Source of the DNA: Doris montereyensis | Lineage: Eukaryota; Mollusca; Gastropoda; Nudibranchia; Dorididae | Length of the DNA: 64,000 nucleotides | Direction: 5' to 3' | Assembly (NCBI GenBank): GCA_037039925.1 | Contig: JAXRKP010000848.1 | Coordinates: 117,501-181,500 of the forward strand | Shown here: positions 36,201 through 47,742 of the stretch, piece after piece | Layout: every line of letters begins with the position of its first letter | How positions within the stretch are numbered: the stretch's first letter is position 1 | Translations under genes and position numbers: made by a program | The notes under the pieces: generated by a model | What the model saw: the letters and a program-made list of their open reading frames with translations, nothing else | Databases searched by the model: none | Told to the model about the DNA's origin: nothing

Positions 36201-39064
36201 TTGACATCTTGTTTTTCCTTCTATCTTTGCCTTTCACAGGAAGTCTGTGACTGATAGACTATATGAAGATGAACTGAAAGAGGCATTGCAGTTGTCTATG
36301 TTTGAAACATCAGGAAGTGAAAGTCATAGCGAGGCTCCACTTGGTAGGTTTATGAGAAGGTCCGAGAAATGATAACGGTTGAAGATTTAACTCTCTGGGT
36401 GCTATTCCCGCAACAGTAGTGGGCAGCCTGATTATAGTGTCAGTGCTACTCCCGCGTTGTCTGCCATTCTCGTGTCCATAGTGACCAATTCAATTGATTT
36501 TGACCATCTGCATTATTTGATTGTTAATTGTTTCTGAGACCTATCCCTAGTTAGCTGAATTTTGCATCAAGTAGACAAAGTCTGATGATAGGTTTAGCAA
36601 TTGAGGGCTGCGATATTGAGCCAGAAAGTGATGAGAATGCTGACGTTCTGCTAGCTTTAAATTAAACCAGAAAGTGATGAAAATGTTGATTCTGCTAGCT
36701 TTAAACCAGAAAGTGATGCATATACTGAAGTTCTGCTAGATTTAAAGGAAGAAAACCTTGATAGACGAAGGCTTACATAGATTTAGATGTTACAGAACCA
36801 TCTATTAGGGCCACAAGCCCACCTCACCTCTAGTAAGGGGCGTGACTAATCTAGACCTAACTAGACATAAAATGACTCCATCTGTTACCTGCTGTGGATG
36901 GATGAGGAGGGAGGTGAAGCAGGAAAGACTAACTGATAGTACGTAAGGTTATCCAGATGGCTTTTCCTTTACAACCAAATTTGAGATAAGTGTTGAATTC
37001 TTTCTTCCACTATTAATTATATACTTTAAAAAAAATTCATGAAGATGAAGGAAAATGACACACCAACAGTTTTTTTTTGTGAATACAATAAATACTCTAT
37101 GTTACTTTTTCTATGCCTGTATTTTATGTTTTTGTACTGAAAATCTTCTGTTATGACAATGCCATTGTTTCTGTATAGTTCTTAAGTTTATTCATTTTCA
37201 AAAAGTGACCTGTGGTCAAGGGGTTATCAAGCTGTCTTTCTAAAACAAATACAAAATTCAAAGGCACACTCTTACATAAATAGATAAATAACAACACCTG
37301 AATGTTTAGTTCAATCATTCCAATATTAAGCAGTGAGAATATATTTTTGGAAGAGGCCCAGCACTCAAGGATTTTGCTTTTTCTAAAGGGCCAGCACTCA
37401 AAGGGTTAAATCATCTCATGTCATATTATGATAAAGAGTGTGATTGTGATACTTATTTTTGTGCCACCTCAGACTCGGCTGTTTTTCTAAAAAAAAAAAT
37501 TGACCCAATTTCATGGAGGTTTTTGATTTGATTTGATTTTACCCACATTCACAACTTAGGTGATCTCTGGGGTATAGGTCGGAATTTTAATTTTAATTAA
37601 ATAATTCTTTGTCACTTGTGCTCTCAGATACGTCCACATCATCCACCCCAACTCTTGCCAACAATGTGCAAGTAGAAGTGGAAGTAGAATATTTAAAGGC
37701 ACCAGACCTTACCAGTGTCAAAGAGGAAGATTTGCTATCAAAGAAGGAAGAAAACTCATCCTTTGATGAGGAACCTCCACCTCTCCTGCCATTGAATCCA
37801 TCTACGATTGGGACAGTCATGGATGAAAGAATTGAATGTGTGGCCGATAAAATAGAAGAGCCCACAAGGGGACGTCGCCAACAGCGTAAAGTGACGAAAA
37901 GAAAAGTTATTATTGATGATGATGATGATGATGCGTCGGGAGGTAAACTTTCTTTCATTTTTATTTACTTGGTCACTTTTAGATAAATTTAGTGGTATTG
38001 CTATCATAGATTTCAGTGTATCAAGGTTTTATTTTTTCCTCTTGAGTAGTTTCATTATATCAAGCAATAGGAAATAATTAATGCACTGAAAAACGTTCAG
38101 GGAAGATGGGATTTCATAGAGGATACAAATTGTTATGTTTGTCAATATTACAAATCCATTTTCAGATTTCAATGACAGTATTGAGTATTGACACTTGGAA
38201 GATTAAAAAAATCATCATTGAATCATTTTATCTAAAAACGATTTTCACTAAATTGACTTTGAATGATGTGGCTATATTTATTCATTATTATAAGCGTTTG
38301 CAAACTTTCCTGTGTGAAATATGACTACAATTATTTGATCCCAAGGTTGTGCTGAATTTTTTTCTCCCTCAGATGAAAGTGATTTTAACCCAGGAAATGG
38401 TCCTGATAATGACAGCAGTGATGATGAAGAGGAAGGGGACGAAGAAAAATTTTCACCAGACGATGATGACAGTGATTTTGATGATAGACGGAAAAAAGAA
38501 GACAAAAAGTTGAAAGAAAGAAATCTTCTCCTAAGACGGTTGACAAAAGTTTAAAGGGCAAAGCTAAAGTTACTAAACCTACAAAAGTCTGCAGTGAGGA
38601 ATTCAGTAAACGGTGTGTGTTTATAATGCTTATGACTCATTGCCAAAAGGTAGAGCAAAAGGGGGACATTTGAGTTATAAACATGAATGGCTTAAATGTG
38701 CTTGTTTTTAGCTTCTGTGGATGATTTTAACCCTGGCATGCCTGACACAAGGCTGTGAAGGCACAAATTGCTTTGTTAGCAAGCTTTTGGAGTTGAAATA
38801 TGGTGGTCACTGATAGGAAAATTCATTTATTTTATCTAAATCATGGATTCGAAAGTCAATATGAAATAGTGTGAAAGGATAGATGAAATTTTACTTTTTA
38901 CATTGCCTTTGGTGTAATGTCAAGTTCAACAGTAGGATTCATCTTAAGTATCTTTACTAAGAAATTATTAGACTAGAAGGATAGATATTTATTGTAGGCA
39001 TATGTTTTCCTTGTGTGACATCCTGATTACATTTGCAAGTCTACCTCACACAACTGACTTTTGT

Positions 39065-39101
<37 letters not shown>

Positions 39102-42100
39102 CTAAGACAGGGCTCTGCAATAACTGCCTTGACGGTTTATCAACTCCATTTCATCATCAAAACTTCAATTTCAAAAATGATTTGCACCAATGTTTACAAA
39201 CCTTGATATTTTAGTCAGTTTCTTTGTTATATGTCGATATATGTAATGATGGCTTAAATTTGAGTGTTTTTTGTTCTCAATAATTCCATCTCAAGATGTG
39301 CGGAGACACCCAAGGAAGCTAACAACAGAAAACCTCAAGGTCCAACGCTCCTCGTCCTGTGTCACTGTCAGTAAGGTCTCGCCAGTCCTCAATTCACCGC
39401 ACACGTCATCGTCACCAGTTTCGCACAATGAAAACAACACCCACTATGAACTCAAAACTCAAGGCCGCTGTGGCATCGCCTTCAGCCTCATCAAGCAAGA
39501 GACCAGCAGAGAAACTTTCTCAGTCGTGGAAGGCTCCTGGTAAAGTCACTTGTCATTTGGGTATTGTTATTTTAGTATCACTTACTTACAAATATTTTAA
39601 AGAATCTTGTTTTCTATAGTGGACTAACTGTAGTTAAATATGCTAAAACTTAAGCACATACAGTCCAACCCTCTTATATCGACATCACTGGGACCAACAA
39701 ATTTTGTCGATGTATCAGAGAAACCAATAAAATAAAGAGACACCACCAAAAAGTCATAATACATCAATCGAAGGTAATTTGTGGCCCTAAAAAGGATCGT
39801 TTTTGAAAGAGGGTGAGAGCATTGCTGGCTTCTATTTTACTGGTGTGAAGAAGTCATGCATTTTCATTGGCTTTGATTGGTCCAGTGCATGGGATTTCAT
39901 TGGTCGAAGAGCATGCATTTTAATTGGCTTTGATTACTCCAGGGTGCAGTATTTTCTTGGTCTACAGGCATGTTTTTCATTTGCCAATTCTTGGCTTTCA
40001 CTAATCGATTTACCGGCCATCGACGGACATTTGTGTTGTCTGTAGACTGATTATTGTCTGCACCGACAAAACCGGGAAGTCGATATGAGGGGTTTTGAGT
40101 CGAATTTACGTAAAAATATCAGTGTTTTTTTAGTAATAATATACAATATAAGGAAAAAAACGTGACTTTGATATGGCGTCGATATATGCATGATATCAAT
40201 ATGCGATGTTGATATATGTGGGTTGGACTGTAACTAGAAGTTGTAGATTTGATGAGCAATACAGATCATGCCAATGTCTAGTGGACAAAGCTTTGTCGAA
40301 CTGATGAATGAAATCAGGTGCATAAATACAAAATGTTGGTTCAAGTCATCAGGATGGGTCTTTCTTTGTTCCATCAAAATTTACCACATTCACCATATGT
40401 GGTGATGTCAGGGAAGTTGTGAGTTGATTTTAGATTGCTTTGTCAGTGCTGGTAAATGACGGACATGTTGTACACATGAGCCATTACTGCCCCATTATAA
40501 GCTCCTTTGAATTATTATGATTTGCCATTGTCTGATATTTCAAGGTCTGTAAGCATTTCTTGAGTTGTATTAGTTGTAAAACATGGCTGAACAATTGGTG
40601 TTTACTTGTGGAAGGTCAAGATTGAGAGAAAATGATGGCTTCATATTGAATTTTTCAGCATTTCACAGCAACACATTCAAAATTATCAGCCAGATAGAAG
40701 CTACCATTTGTCTAGTAAGTAAAGTTCCTCTAAGGCCCTTAAGGCCTATAGAGCGGAACTTATCCGCATAGAGCCGGAGCGTATCCCGGTTTCTATAGCG
40801 TGAAAGCGGAACAAATGACAATAATCACCTCCTGGCCATAACGCTAGTCTGGCGCAGGTTTTTATTCCCAAACTAGTGCTTGTACCCATTTGCACCTGGA
40901 TAGAGTGGGGAAAATGCGTGTTAAGTGTCTTTCCCAAGGAACACAACATCGAACCTGGCTTTGCTAGGATTCGAACTCGAGGACCTCATGACCCCCAGTC
41001 TGGCAGCCTAACCGCTCCAGCCATCGATGCCACACCATTTATCTAGAAAGCTTCAATTCACATAAATAAAAGTACAATTAAATTTTGTGATTGGTTAGTT
41101 AAATTTAGAAAATACAGTCATAGAAATGATGGTATCATCCCCACACCGGTTTACCAGTGACTATTTAGCAGCGGAAGAGTTGCCCCGCTTGACCAGTCTC
41201 TTCGGTTCAAAGGGTTAAAGACTTCATGGTATGATAATAATAAATCGTTTCTTTAGCGCACTATAGTATTAGCATAGGAGAAAACATGAGCTGAAAATTG
41301 ATAATCAATTATATAGTATTTTATAATGCTGTATTCAAGCACAATTTAATAGACTCTAGAATCTATAGTAGTTTTCGTTATAAATAATAGAAGTACATGT
41401 ATACTACCAAAATGGAGTCCATTTTTATGGAAAAAGTAATACCAGTGTTACTTATGTATGACCAAAGCTCCATGCTCAACTATTATTGGTATCAAAAACT
41501 GAAGGCATGGGGTTGGCAGCCTAATAGATATGCTGTCAGACTTTGGATCTATAGATCCTGGGTTCAAAACTTGACAATGCTAGGTCACATAATGCATTCC
41601 TTGGGAAAGAATTGAAAGATACTAATAGAAGCACTACTAATACTAATACTTCCTATAATTTGCCACTATACCTGGGTACAGATGAGCATGAATACCAGCA
41701 TCAATTGAGGAATAAAACTCTTGACAGACTAGCAGTAGTATCCTATCTCGGACAAGATGTATTGTGACTTGCTCAACTTTATGCTATAAATTATAAATAG
41801 GAAGTGGGATAACCTCTGGTTGAATAGGCCGTACTGGAATAGGCTGTACAGACCTAAAAGAAACTTAACATTAGTGTGAAAACTGAAATCTTGCAAATTT
41901 GTGCCTGATATTAAATTGTCATGAAATATGTAATTAATTAGTATTATGCTCTAAATGACCCTGTACCCTTGGGACTTGTCATTGTCAGAACCTTAGTGTT
42001 AGTTCACCTTCATTAGGGATCAGACTGATATCTGCTGTCCTGTAAACATGGATTGCTCTTCTTATCCTTAACACATAAATCAATTGAAAACAGGATTCAA

Positions 42101-42432
42101 ACCTCAAAGGATTACCTTGTTCTTGAATTCAGATTAACCTCAACTTTAAGTACTGGTAGTTTATTTTATGTATGTTTAGAAGAAACGAAAGGATAAACAG
42201 TTACTTTTCCTTCTTTCAGATATTCCAACACAGCCTTGGAATTGGAAGTAATGATTTTTGTTTATTCTAGGCAATTATGTGTCATGTTTCTCTTTCTTTC
42301 ACTTTCAGGTCTTGCAAGTGTTACTAAGAATGCTTCTGAATCACTAATGAAATCGCCTTCCTCGGGTTAAGATTGGGTCTGTCTCGGAATCAAAGCGTCA
42401 AACCACTTCATTCCAGTGTAAAAGTGTTATGA
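33270..42432 (+). CDS. RAD51AP1: RAD51-associated protein 1 homologue
   Basis: RAD51AP1 binds RAD51 and branched DNA and stimulates D-loop formation in homologous recombination. Eight exons: 33270-33292, 33650-33696, 34722-34863, 36240-36343, 37628-37942, 38373-38612, 39296-39539, 42309-42432, all with GT-AG borders. The N-terminus SRKAVKYAGLDDESDDDF matches the vertebrate 'KKPVNYSQFDHSDSDDDF' pattern. Exon 4 encodes DRLYEDELKEALQLSM, the conserved 'DKLYQRDLEVALALS' helix. Exons 5-6 hold RRQQRKV and a long acidic stretch (DESDFNPG, DDDDSDFDD). Exons 7-8 encode the RAD51-binding C-terminus: KLSQSWKAPG and GLRLGLSRNQSVKPLH. The reconciled length is about 413 residues against 335-352 in human. 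Exons 6, 7 and 8 each need one added base. The start codon was chosen because it begins the family N-terminus. Confidence 0.88.
33955..34240 (+). repeat. Dispersed repeat E, copy 1
   Basis: Blocks GATTTCCATAG, AATAACTGAGA, GCAATTCAAA and GACATATCGGACT..GACTTAGCATTGATT recur in the same order at about 57080-57395. It lies in RAD51AP1 intron 2. A 65-codon minus-strand frame here is repeat-derived. Confidence 0.65.
34808..34990 (+). repeat. RAD51AP1: Tandem duplication of the end of RAD51AP1 exon 3
   Basis: About 88-90 bases from 34808, covering the last ~55 coding bases of exon 3, its donor site and the start of intron 3, are repeated immediately from about 34897. The second copy keeps AAAATGGAGAA, CATCAGATGAAC, AAAAAGAGGTTTGAATTTAG and thus a second donor site. 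Using the second donor would add an in-frame TAG (GGATAG) at about 34898-34900, so the first donor is the productive one. Confidence 0.9.
36391..37405. mobile_element. Non-autonomous piggyBac-like element, TTAA-flanked (about 1 kb)
   Basis: The left end TTAA-CTCTCTGGGTGCTATT and the right end, reverse complemented TTAA-CCCTTTGAGTGCTGGC, form imperfect terminal inverted repeats with TTAA on both sides, the piggyBac target signature. The right end has a second copy of CCAGCACTCAA at about 37358-37369. The interior has three diverged repeats of CCAGAAAGTGATG...TTCTGCTAG with acidic frames like the N-terminus of a transposase, but no catalytic domain. It lies in RAD51AP1 intron 4. Confidence 0.7.
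38373..38612 (+). other. RAD51AP1: RAD51AP1 exon 6 with apparent 1-base loss
   Basis: The acidic frame (DESDFNPGNGPDNDSSDDEE) runs into a TAA at about 38551. The frame that fits the next exon reads ERKKSSPKTVDKSLKGKAKV. They join in the A-rich stretch 38494-38534 (GGAAAAAAGAAG...AAAAAG) if one A is added, which also gives the exit phase needed. Confidence 0.8.
39067..39097 (+). repeat. (CA)n microsatellite
   Basis: CA dinucleotide tract of about 31 bases in RAD51AP1 intron 6. Confidence 0.95.
39296..39539 (+). other. RAD51AP1: RAD51AP1 exon 7 with apparent 1-base loss
   Basis: It enters reading CAETPKEANNRK and exits reading TSRSNAPRPVSLSVRSRQ ... KLSQSWKAPG. One extra A in the AAAA run at about 39328-39331 joins them; without it the entry frame stops at TAA near 39373. 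Overlapping 86- and 90-codon frames over this exon are by-products. Confidence 0.75.
39661..40230. mobile_element. TA-flanked inverted-repeat element (570 bp)
   Basis: The left end TA-CAGTCCAACCCTCTTATATCG and the right end, reverse complemented TA-CAGTCCAACCCACATATATC, are terminal inverted repeats with TA duplication. Inside, a diverged tandem motif TTCATTGG/TTTGATTGGTCCAG/GCATGCATTTT occurs several times. The CAGT...TA ends fit a pogo/Tigger-type MITE. It lies in RAD51AP1 intron 7. Confidence 0.8.
40720..41035 (-). repeat. SINE family A copy, minus strand
   Basis: Full family A order on the minus strand, with a B-box-like GAGTTCGAATCC near 40969-40980. It lies in RAD51AP1 intron 7. Confidence 0.85.
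42309..42432 (+). other. RAD51AP1: RAD51AP1 terminal exon with apparent 1-base loss
   Basis: It reads GLASVTKNASESLMKSPSSG and then a TAA. One extra G in the GGG at 42364-42366 gives GLRLGLSRNQSVKPLHSSVK and a stop at 42430-42432. The GLRLGLSR..VKPLH string is the hallmark end of RAD51AP1, so the interrupted reading is very likely wrong. Confidence 0.85.
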
Positions 42433-43049
42433 TGATAAGGATAAAACATATAGAGATCCTACTGAGAAACTCAAAACTCACTTCACATTGGTTCTTAGGT
42501 CATCAGGAGGCCTAATGCAATTTGGCGACTTTGACTACTACACTTCGAGTGACAATTCTTATAATTACCGTACTATAACTATAATACAATCTGAGGAATG
42601 ATTCAGCAATGCTCTTTGCCTGTGTTAAGAAATAGAATTAATTTTTGATGTTCTTTAATGTTAAAGGATGGATATATAGTATCAGTGATTACTTTGGTGA
42701 AAGAAAAGACGACATGAAATCAATTCGAAATCGTTCTACCTAGCTGTGCGTTTTCCTGCATCAGACAGTGTAAAGGGCATTGTGCAGTGGTGGCCAACTG
42801 GGACAATTTAATGACAAAGGCACCTGACTATTATTAATAATAAAGTGAGCATGGCCCGGCAAGGTGATTGCTGTGATGTATTTCCAACGTTTATTGACCT
42901 TATTGAAATGGACCAACGATTCCTTATAAAAATACATTATTTTAGCTATTGATATTAGAATGTATCCCCTCAGCAACAATGATACCATTCAGACAACGTT
43001 TAGGAGTGAATGATATTTTTCCAAATTTTTAATTTTAAAAAATCAGTTG

Positions 43050-43272
43050 AAAATGGCGGCTTAGGTGAATGAAAATTCTACTCAACGAAGGTGAAGCAAT
43101 GACATTTTCGTAAATTAAACATAAATTCTAGTAGAAAATATCCCAAAATAAAAATGATCTTAGGATTGAGATCATGTAGAACCTCATGTAAAACATGGTT
43201 ACTACAAAACAAATGGCCTAACAGCATTTGGTGCACATAGAATGATCAACTCAGGAATTATAAAGATAGAGC
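43050..43272 (+). repeat. Dispersed repeat D, partial copy
   Basis: It starts at GGTGAATGAAAATTCTACTC and includes AAAAATGATCTTAGG, ATGGTTACTAC and GATCAACTCAGGAATTATAAA. It lies in the probable 3' UTR of RAD51AP1. Confidence 0.7.
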
Positions 43273-44082
43273 TGCTTAACTATGTGCCATGACAAACCCT
43301 AAGGCTGCCACTGTATTGCTCCCAATTTGGTACAAATGGTGTGTTCAACGTGATTTTACATGTACAGTCCTTGCACTTGCATGCAATGCTGGGTGCTGGC
43401 CCTTTAAAAAAATGAAACCATTTTAGCCGTAAAAACAAAATCTCCGTAATATTAGAATGCATTTTCAGAAGGTGCTTGTTACATGTACCTATTTATGTAT
43501 GTGTATGTTTTTCAATTGTGTAATTTGAACAGACGGTTTGAATGATGTGAACCCTTGACCACAGGTCTCATTTTGAAAAATGAAACTAGTTTTGAACAAT
43601 GCAGAAACAGTGACATAATATTAGTTTCAGTTACACTGATATTTTCAGTACAAAAACATAAAAAAATACTGACCAAAACCAGATATAGAAAAATAGTTTT
43701 TAATTTATTGTATTCACAAGAACAAATAGTGTGTCACTGTTCTGTCTTAAGGAGGATTTTTTTTTTTATTATCCAATAGTGAAAAACATGATACAGAAAT
43801 TGTTAAAAATAAAATTCAACAGTCACAGTATGTCCCCAATCTCGACGTTGACTATTGTTGTACAATTGCAAAGAGAGTCTGTAGGAAAGTCTTCAATATA
43901 TTAAATCTACGTCACATACATGTACCATTTTAATAGTGTTGCATATTTTTTGTGTAAAAAGGGGGGGGGGGGGATGTTAAGATGTGAATAATGTTGATGT
44001 ATTGTTTATTGTTGCATTTTTTATGAGTTCCAACTAAAATTTGTTGTGTTGGTGAAATGTGTGTGCAACTTGAAAAGGAGTT

Positions 44083-44088
44083 AATAAA
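44083..44088 (+). terminator. RAD51AP1: Candidate RAD51AP1 polyadenylation signal
   Basis: AATAAA 1.65 kb past the RAD51AP1 stop codon and before the piggyBac element. Other AATAAA matches lie nearby (for example near 43806 and 44215), so the true 3' end is uncertain. Confidence 0.35.
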
Positions 44089-44613
44089 CTATGTTTGTCA
44101 TTGATTAATTTGATTTACCGTATATAATCTGTAGACCTACATTTTTATTTCATGAAATGTTATTAAAGATATGTAATTTCCAATTTTATTTTTGAATTTG
44201 GAAATTCAAACTGTAATAAATTGATTATGTACAGATAACTTAATAAGGCAAATATATGAAGTTTCTTGATTCTCCCATCCTCTGTGTATGTTTTGTATGT
44301 TGTAATTGTATGTCTATTTCATAATGTGAAAGTATTTAAGACCAATGGAAAGTAGGGAGAGTTTGAATTATACATGTACTACTACTATGCGTGCATTGAT
44401 TACAGATTTGGCACAATCAGTTGTATTTTGTCCCTTTCAAAATATCCTGAGAAAGGTACTTTAATTTACTTAACCTAGCTTAGCTCTACTTTCCTGTATT
44501 TACATATATGAATAAGTATTTGGTTCTAACACCGAAACATTACACAGTAAACCTCAACATTAACAAGCTCGGGTCCAACAAGGTAATTGAAAATCCCTAA
44601 TAAATTATTTTCC

Positions 44614-46822
44614 TGAACCCATTCGATCCCAGACCATCCGGGAACGGCTGCTAACACCCGCTATAGATACGGTTCACGGGAATCCAGATAGCAATGTAAA
44701 GCTTGTTAAAGTATAGTCCAGTCAGCACACCCGCTGTGATCAGGGGACATCACTGAAATTTTCATTGCAATAGGTTCAGTCTGAAAGACACCGTGGATGT
44801 AAACAAACGAACGTGGTTGTAACTAAAATGGCTTTCAATTTTCTCCAAATTTGATCAACGATGACCCAGACCATCGGGAATGGATGATGATGGATTAGAT
44901 TGAGATGATGAATCTGATGTTGATTGTGATTTGATTCAGGAATTAAAAGAAGATGATGGTGAATCAGATGGGGAGTCTAGGCCTAGTGAACCTAATGCTA
45001 GACCTGGATGTAGAGGAGATGGGGTCAACCCAGAGGATACTGTTTGGAGTGAAATTTTATCAGAGGTGCAGATGGATGAGTTTATTGAACCTGTGGGTCC
45101 AAGCAATGATATAGACCCAGACAACAATTTTTCTGCCTTTGATTTTGATTTCTTTTCATTATTTATTCCTGATTCATTTTATGAACTCTGTGCTCTAGAA
45201 ACCAACAGATATGCACAGGGGTGTATCCGTATAAAAACGGCCCATCATGAAAACCGTGCCTGCTACTGACATCAAGGTGTTTTTGTAAGTCAACTATATG
45301 TTTGGCATCCATAATCTGCCCCATCATAGACACTTTTGGTCCTCAGATGAACTTCTAAATGTTCAAGCTGTGTCCAAAGCAATGGCACATGACCGTTTAT
45401 TTTCGTTACTTTCATCTCAACAACGAGAATATCATTCCATTGGCGAGGACGCATGCCAATTTTCAAAGAAGGCCGCTGTTTGACCTAGTATTCGAGAAGT
45501 CGAGGGGCGAACATGAAGCCTGATCGGGAAATTTTGATCACGAGGCCATGGTGGCATTTACTGGGCGTCTTGTTTTCAAGCAGTACATACGCAACAAACC
45601 GTCACCGTGGGAATAAATGTTTGGTGTGCTGCCTATCACAGCGGATATCTTTTCAATTTTGATTTTTATGCCGGCAAGTCAACTCACAATGCCAGAGGAA
45701 GGGCCATCGTGTGATTTTTTCAATGGGAGAGCCCTACCTGACAAGAGTCACCATTTTTATTTTGACAATTATTTTGCGAGTGAAACCCGCGACTGACCTC
45801 GAACAGGATACCTATGCTTTGGTCGACCATTAGGGCCTCTCGGAAGGGCTGGCCTGAAGTGTTTAAGAACCTGAAGCTAAAAAATCAGCCACAGAAAAAG
45901 GTGTATGCATGAGCCAGGATGGCAACCTGTCGCAACCTTTTCCATGACATAAGGCCAGTATACGTCTTATCAATGAATGCCCAACCCACAATGTCAACGA
46001 CCCAACGCAACTGTTGACGAGTCGACTTTGACCTCCCGATCCGTCCTCACCTATAATAAGAGCATGGGTGGGGTTGATCTACATGATCAGCTGAGATCAT
46101 ACTATCCCATGGGAGATGGAGCAGAAAATGGTGGCTATGCTTGGTATGGTTCTTGTTGCAGGTCGCCACCATCAACGCCTATGTCTACAAAAAGACAAAA
46201 AGCTGCAGATTCAACGGGGCGTAAGCCCATGACCCATTTGGAATTTCACCTGGATGTATGCGGCAACTGAAAGAATACGACACATCAAGAAAACAATCTG
46301 CCAATGAGGTACCTGCTGCCAACGGCGCCACCATTCAGGATCACGCAATGCATCAACCCACTCGGCTCTGCGGCTATAAAAAGCATGTTTCGCATGCTCA
46401 AAATAAACGTCGTGCGTCACCAGCTAACAGAGCCATTGAGACCACCAATGGTTGCCCCCTGTGCAAAGTACACTTGTGTAAAGGACACTGCTTTGCAGTA
46501 TTCCACCAAAATTTGAATACTTGACTATTTTTAAAAAATAAATTAAGTGAGTAAATAGAATTTTAAAATTTAATTTTGTGTGTATATGTGTGTTTGTGTC
46601 TGTTTTGTATAAAAATTAGCATGCAGGACATTACAAAAATATATATTAAAACACAGAACAATCATTTCTCAATACATTGCACTTTGTTTCATGAAAATAC
46701 ACAAACAAATGTATTTATGGTGAATATTTTTCCATCACTAGTTACAATTTTTACGGAGTTATTCCCCTTTCGTTGGGCATTCAGGTGGTAAAATTTCTGA
46801 GGGCCTGGGATTGAATGGTTAA
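44614..46822 (+). mobile_element. Decayed piggyBac transposon with recognisable ends
   Basis: Terminal inverted repeats: left CCCATTCGATCCCAGACC at 44618-44635 and right, reverse complemented, CCATTCAATCCCAGGCC at 46802-46818. The right end is followed by TTAA; the left flank reads TGAA. Inside, a broken transposase starts with an acidic N-terminus (44890-45130). It then reads DFFSLFIPDSFYELCALETN, the DDE-domain entry LTYNKSMGGVDLHDQLRSYY near 46045-46105, and a C-terminal cysteine finger CPLCKVHLCKGHCFAVFH near 46454-46507. At least six frame breaks or stops make it inactive. The 2.2 kb length suits a piggyBac. Confidence 0.88.
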
Positions 46823-46854
46823 TTACGCCAATAAGACGCCTCAGGTCCAATGAG

Positions 46855-46990
46855 TAAAAACATGAGCGATCTCGGCTCCAATGAGATCCAGTATCGGTTT
46901 GACTGGCATTGGCATCAGTCTATCTATGGGGTAAGATTTCACTTAATAAAGTTATCAAAACAATGCAAAATAAATTCACATAGCCAACAG
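46855..46990 (+). repeat. Dispersed repeat F, copy 1
   Basis: GAGCGATCTCGGCTCCAATG, AGATCCAGT, TTTGACTGGCAT and CATAGCCAA match about 58145-58270 in order (CATCTCCAATGAAATTCAGT, TTTCACTGGCATCG). Confidence 0.6.
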
Positions 46991-47683
46991 TGATGTAAGA
47001 CTCAGTTGGCCATGATGTCCAGCAGACTGTTGTCACAGTGAGAAGCTCGGCTTGCTTCATTTCCTCCAATAAGTCTGGCTTTTTCTTGTTAATACTTGGC
47101 TGGCAGAAGCTGTGATGTCAGCCTTCCTTGTGTGACACTTTCATATTTTCCATTCTCTTTAAGTCTCCTGAAGGCTTTGTTTTCAACAACAGACAACGGC
47201 TGCACATCCGCATTTATGAGATCAAGAACGCAACCATCAAGGTTTTTCTTTCTGTCACAGTCAGGCTTGTATTTGGCCTATCAAATATTCCCCGATTTTG
47301 ATGCAATGAGACCACTGTCACCTTGATCGAGCAATTGTTCACATTTTATGCGAGTTTGGCATATTAAGATTTATGTGTTTGAGTAAAGTTGTGTTGCAGG
47401 TGCAAAGAAAAAAGAGGCATTAAAAGTAGACCTAGGAAAGAATTTAAGATAGCCGTGAGTCAAGTTTTTCGTGTCTGAGATTCATGTGATGCACTGTACT
47501 TCTCATGAGATGATTTGCAGAGTAAGAAGCTCTTGTCTTAGACACGTCATAAGCTGAGCGGACGTAAAGTGAAAGCTCTGACCAATCTGGATAAACCTTT
47601 TTGATAACGGGTCTGCCTCGGCTTCATTTATCTTTTGAAACAAGTCCTATTTTGTTGGGGTTGGTTTGGCTGTCGGGCAGCGA

Positions 47684-47742
47684 TCATCTTTCTCGCAATC
47701 TTTTGACAAAAGTCAAGGAATCTTTATTACTGAATTCCATAG
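47684..47742 (-). other. SNRNP25: SNRNP25 terminal exon with small indel
   Basis: The acceptor CCCCAG is followed by CTATGGAATT (phase fits: S-Y-G-I), then CAGT, then NKDSLTFVKRLRER and TGA. Human has YGIRNRDEVSFIKKLRQK. CAGT is one base too many, or two too few, for the frame. It is the only place in these genes where an insertion is the simpler reading. Confidence 0.75.

Noticed and set aside
39271..39619. Separate 90- and 86-codon genes
   Set aside because: They are the two wrong or partial frames over RAD51AP1 exon 7, which needs one added base.
41170..41216. Another TTAA transposon end (GGTTCAAAGGGTTAA)
   Set aside because: It resembles the piggyBac-like end at 37.4 kb, but no partner end was found nearby.
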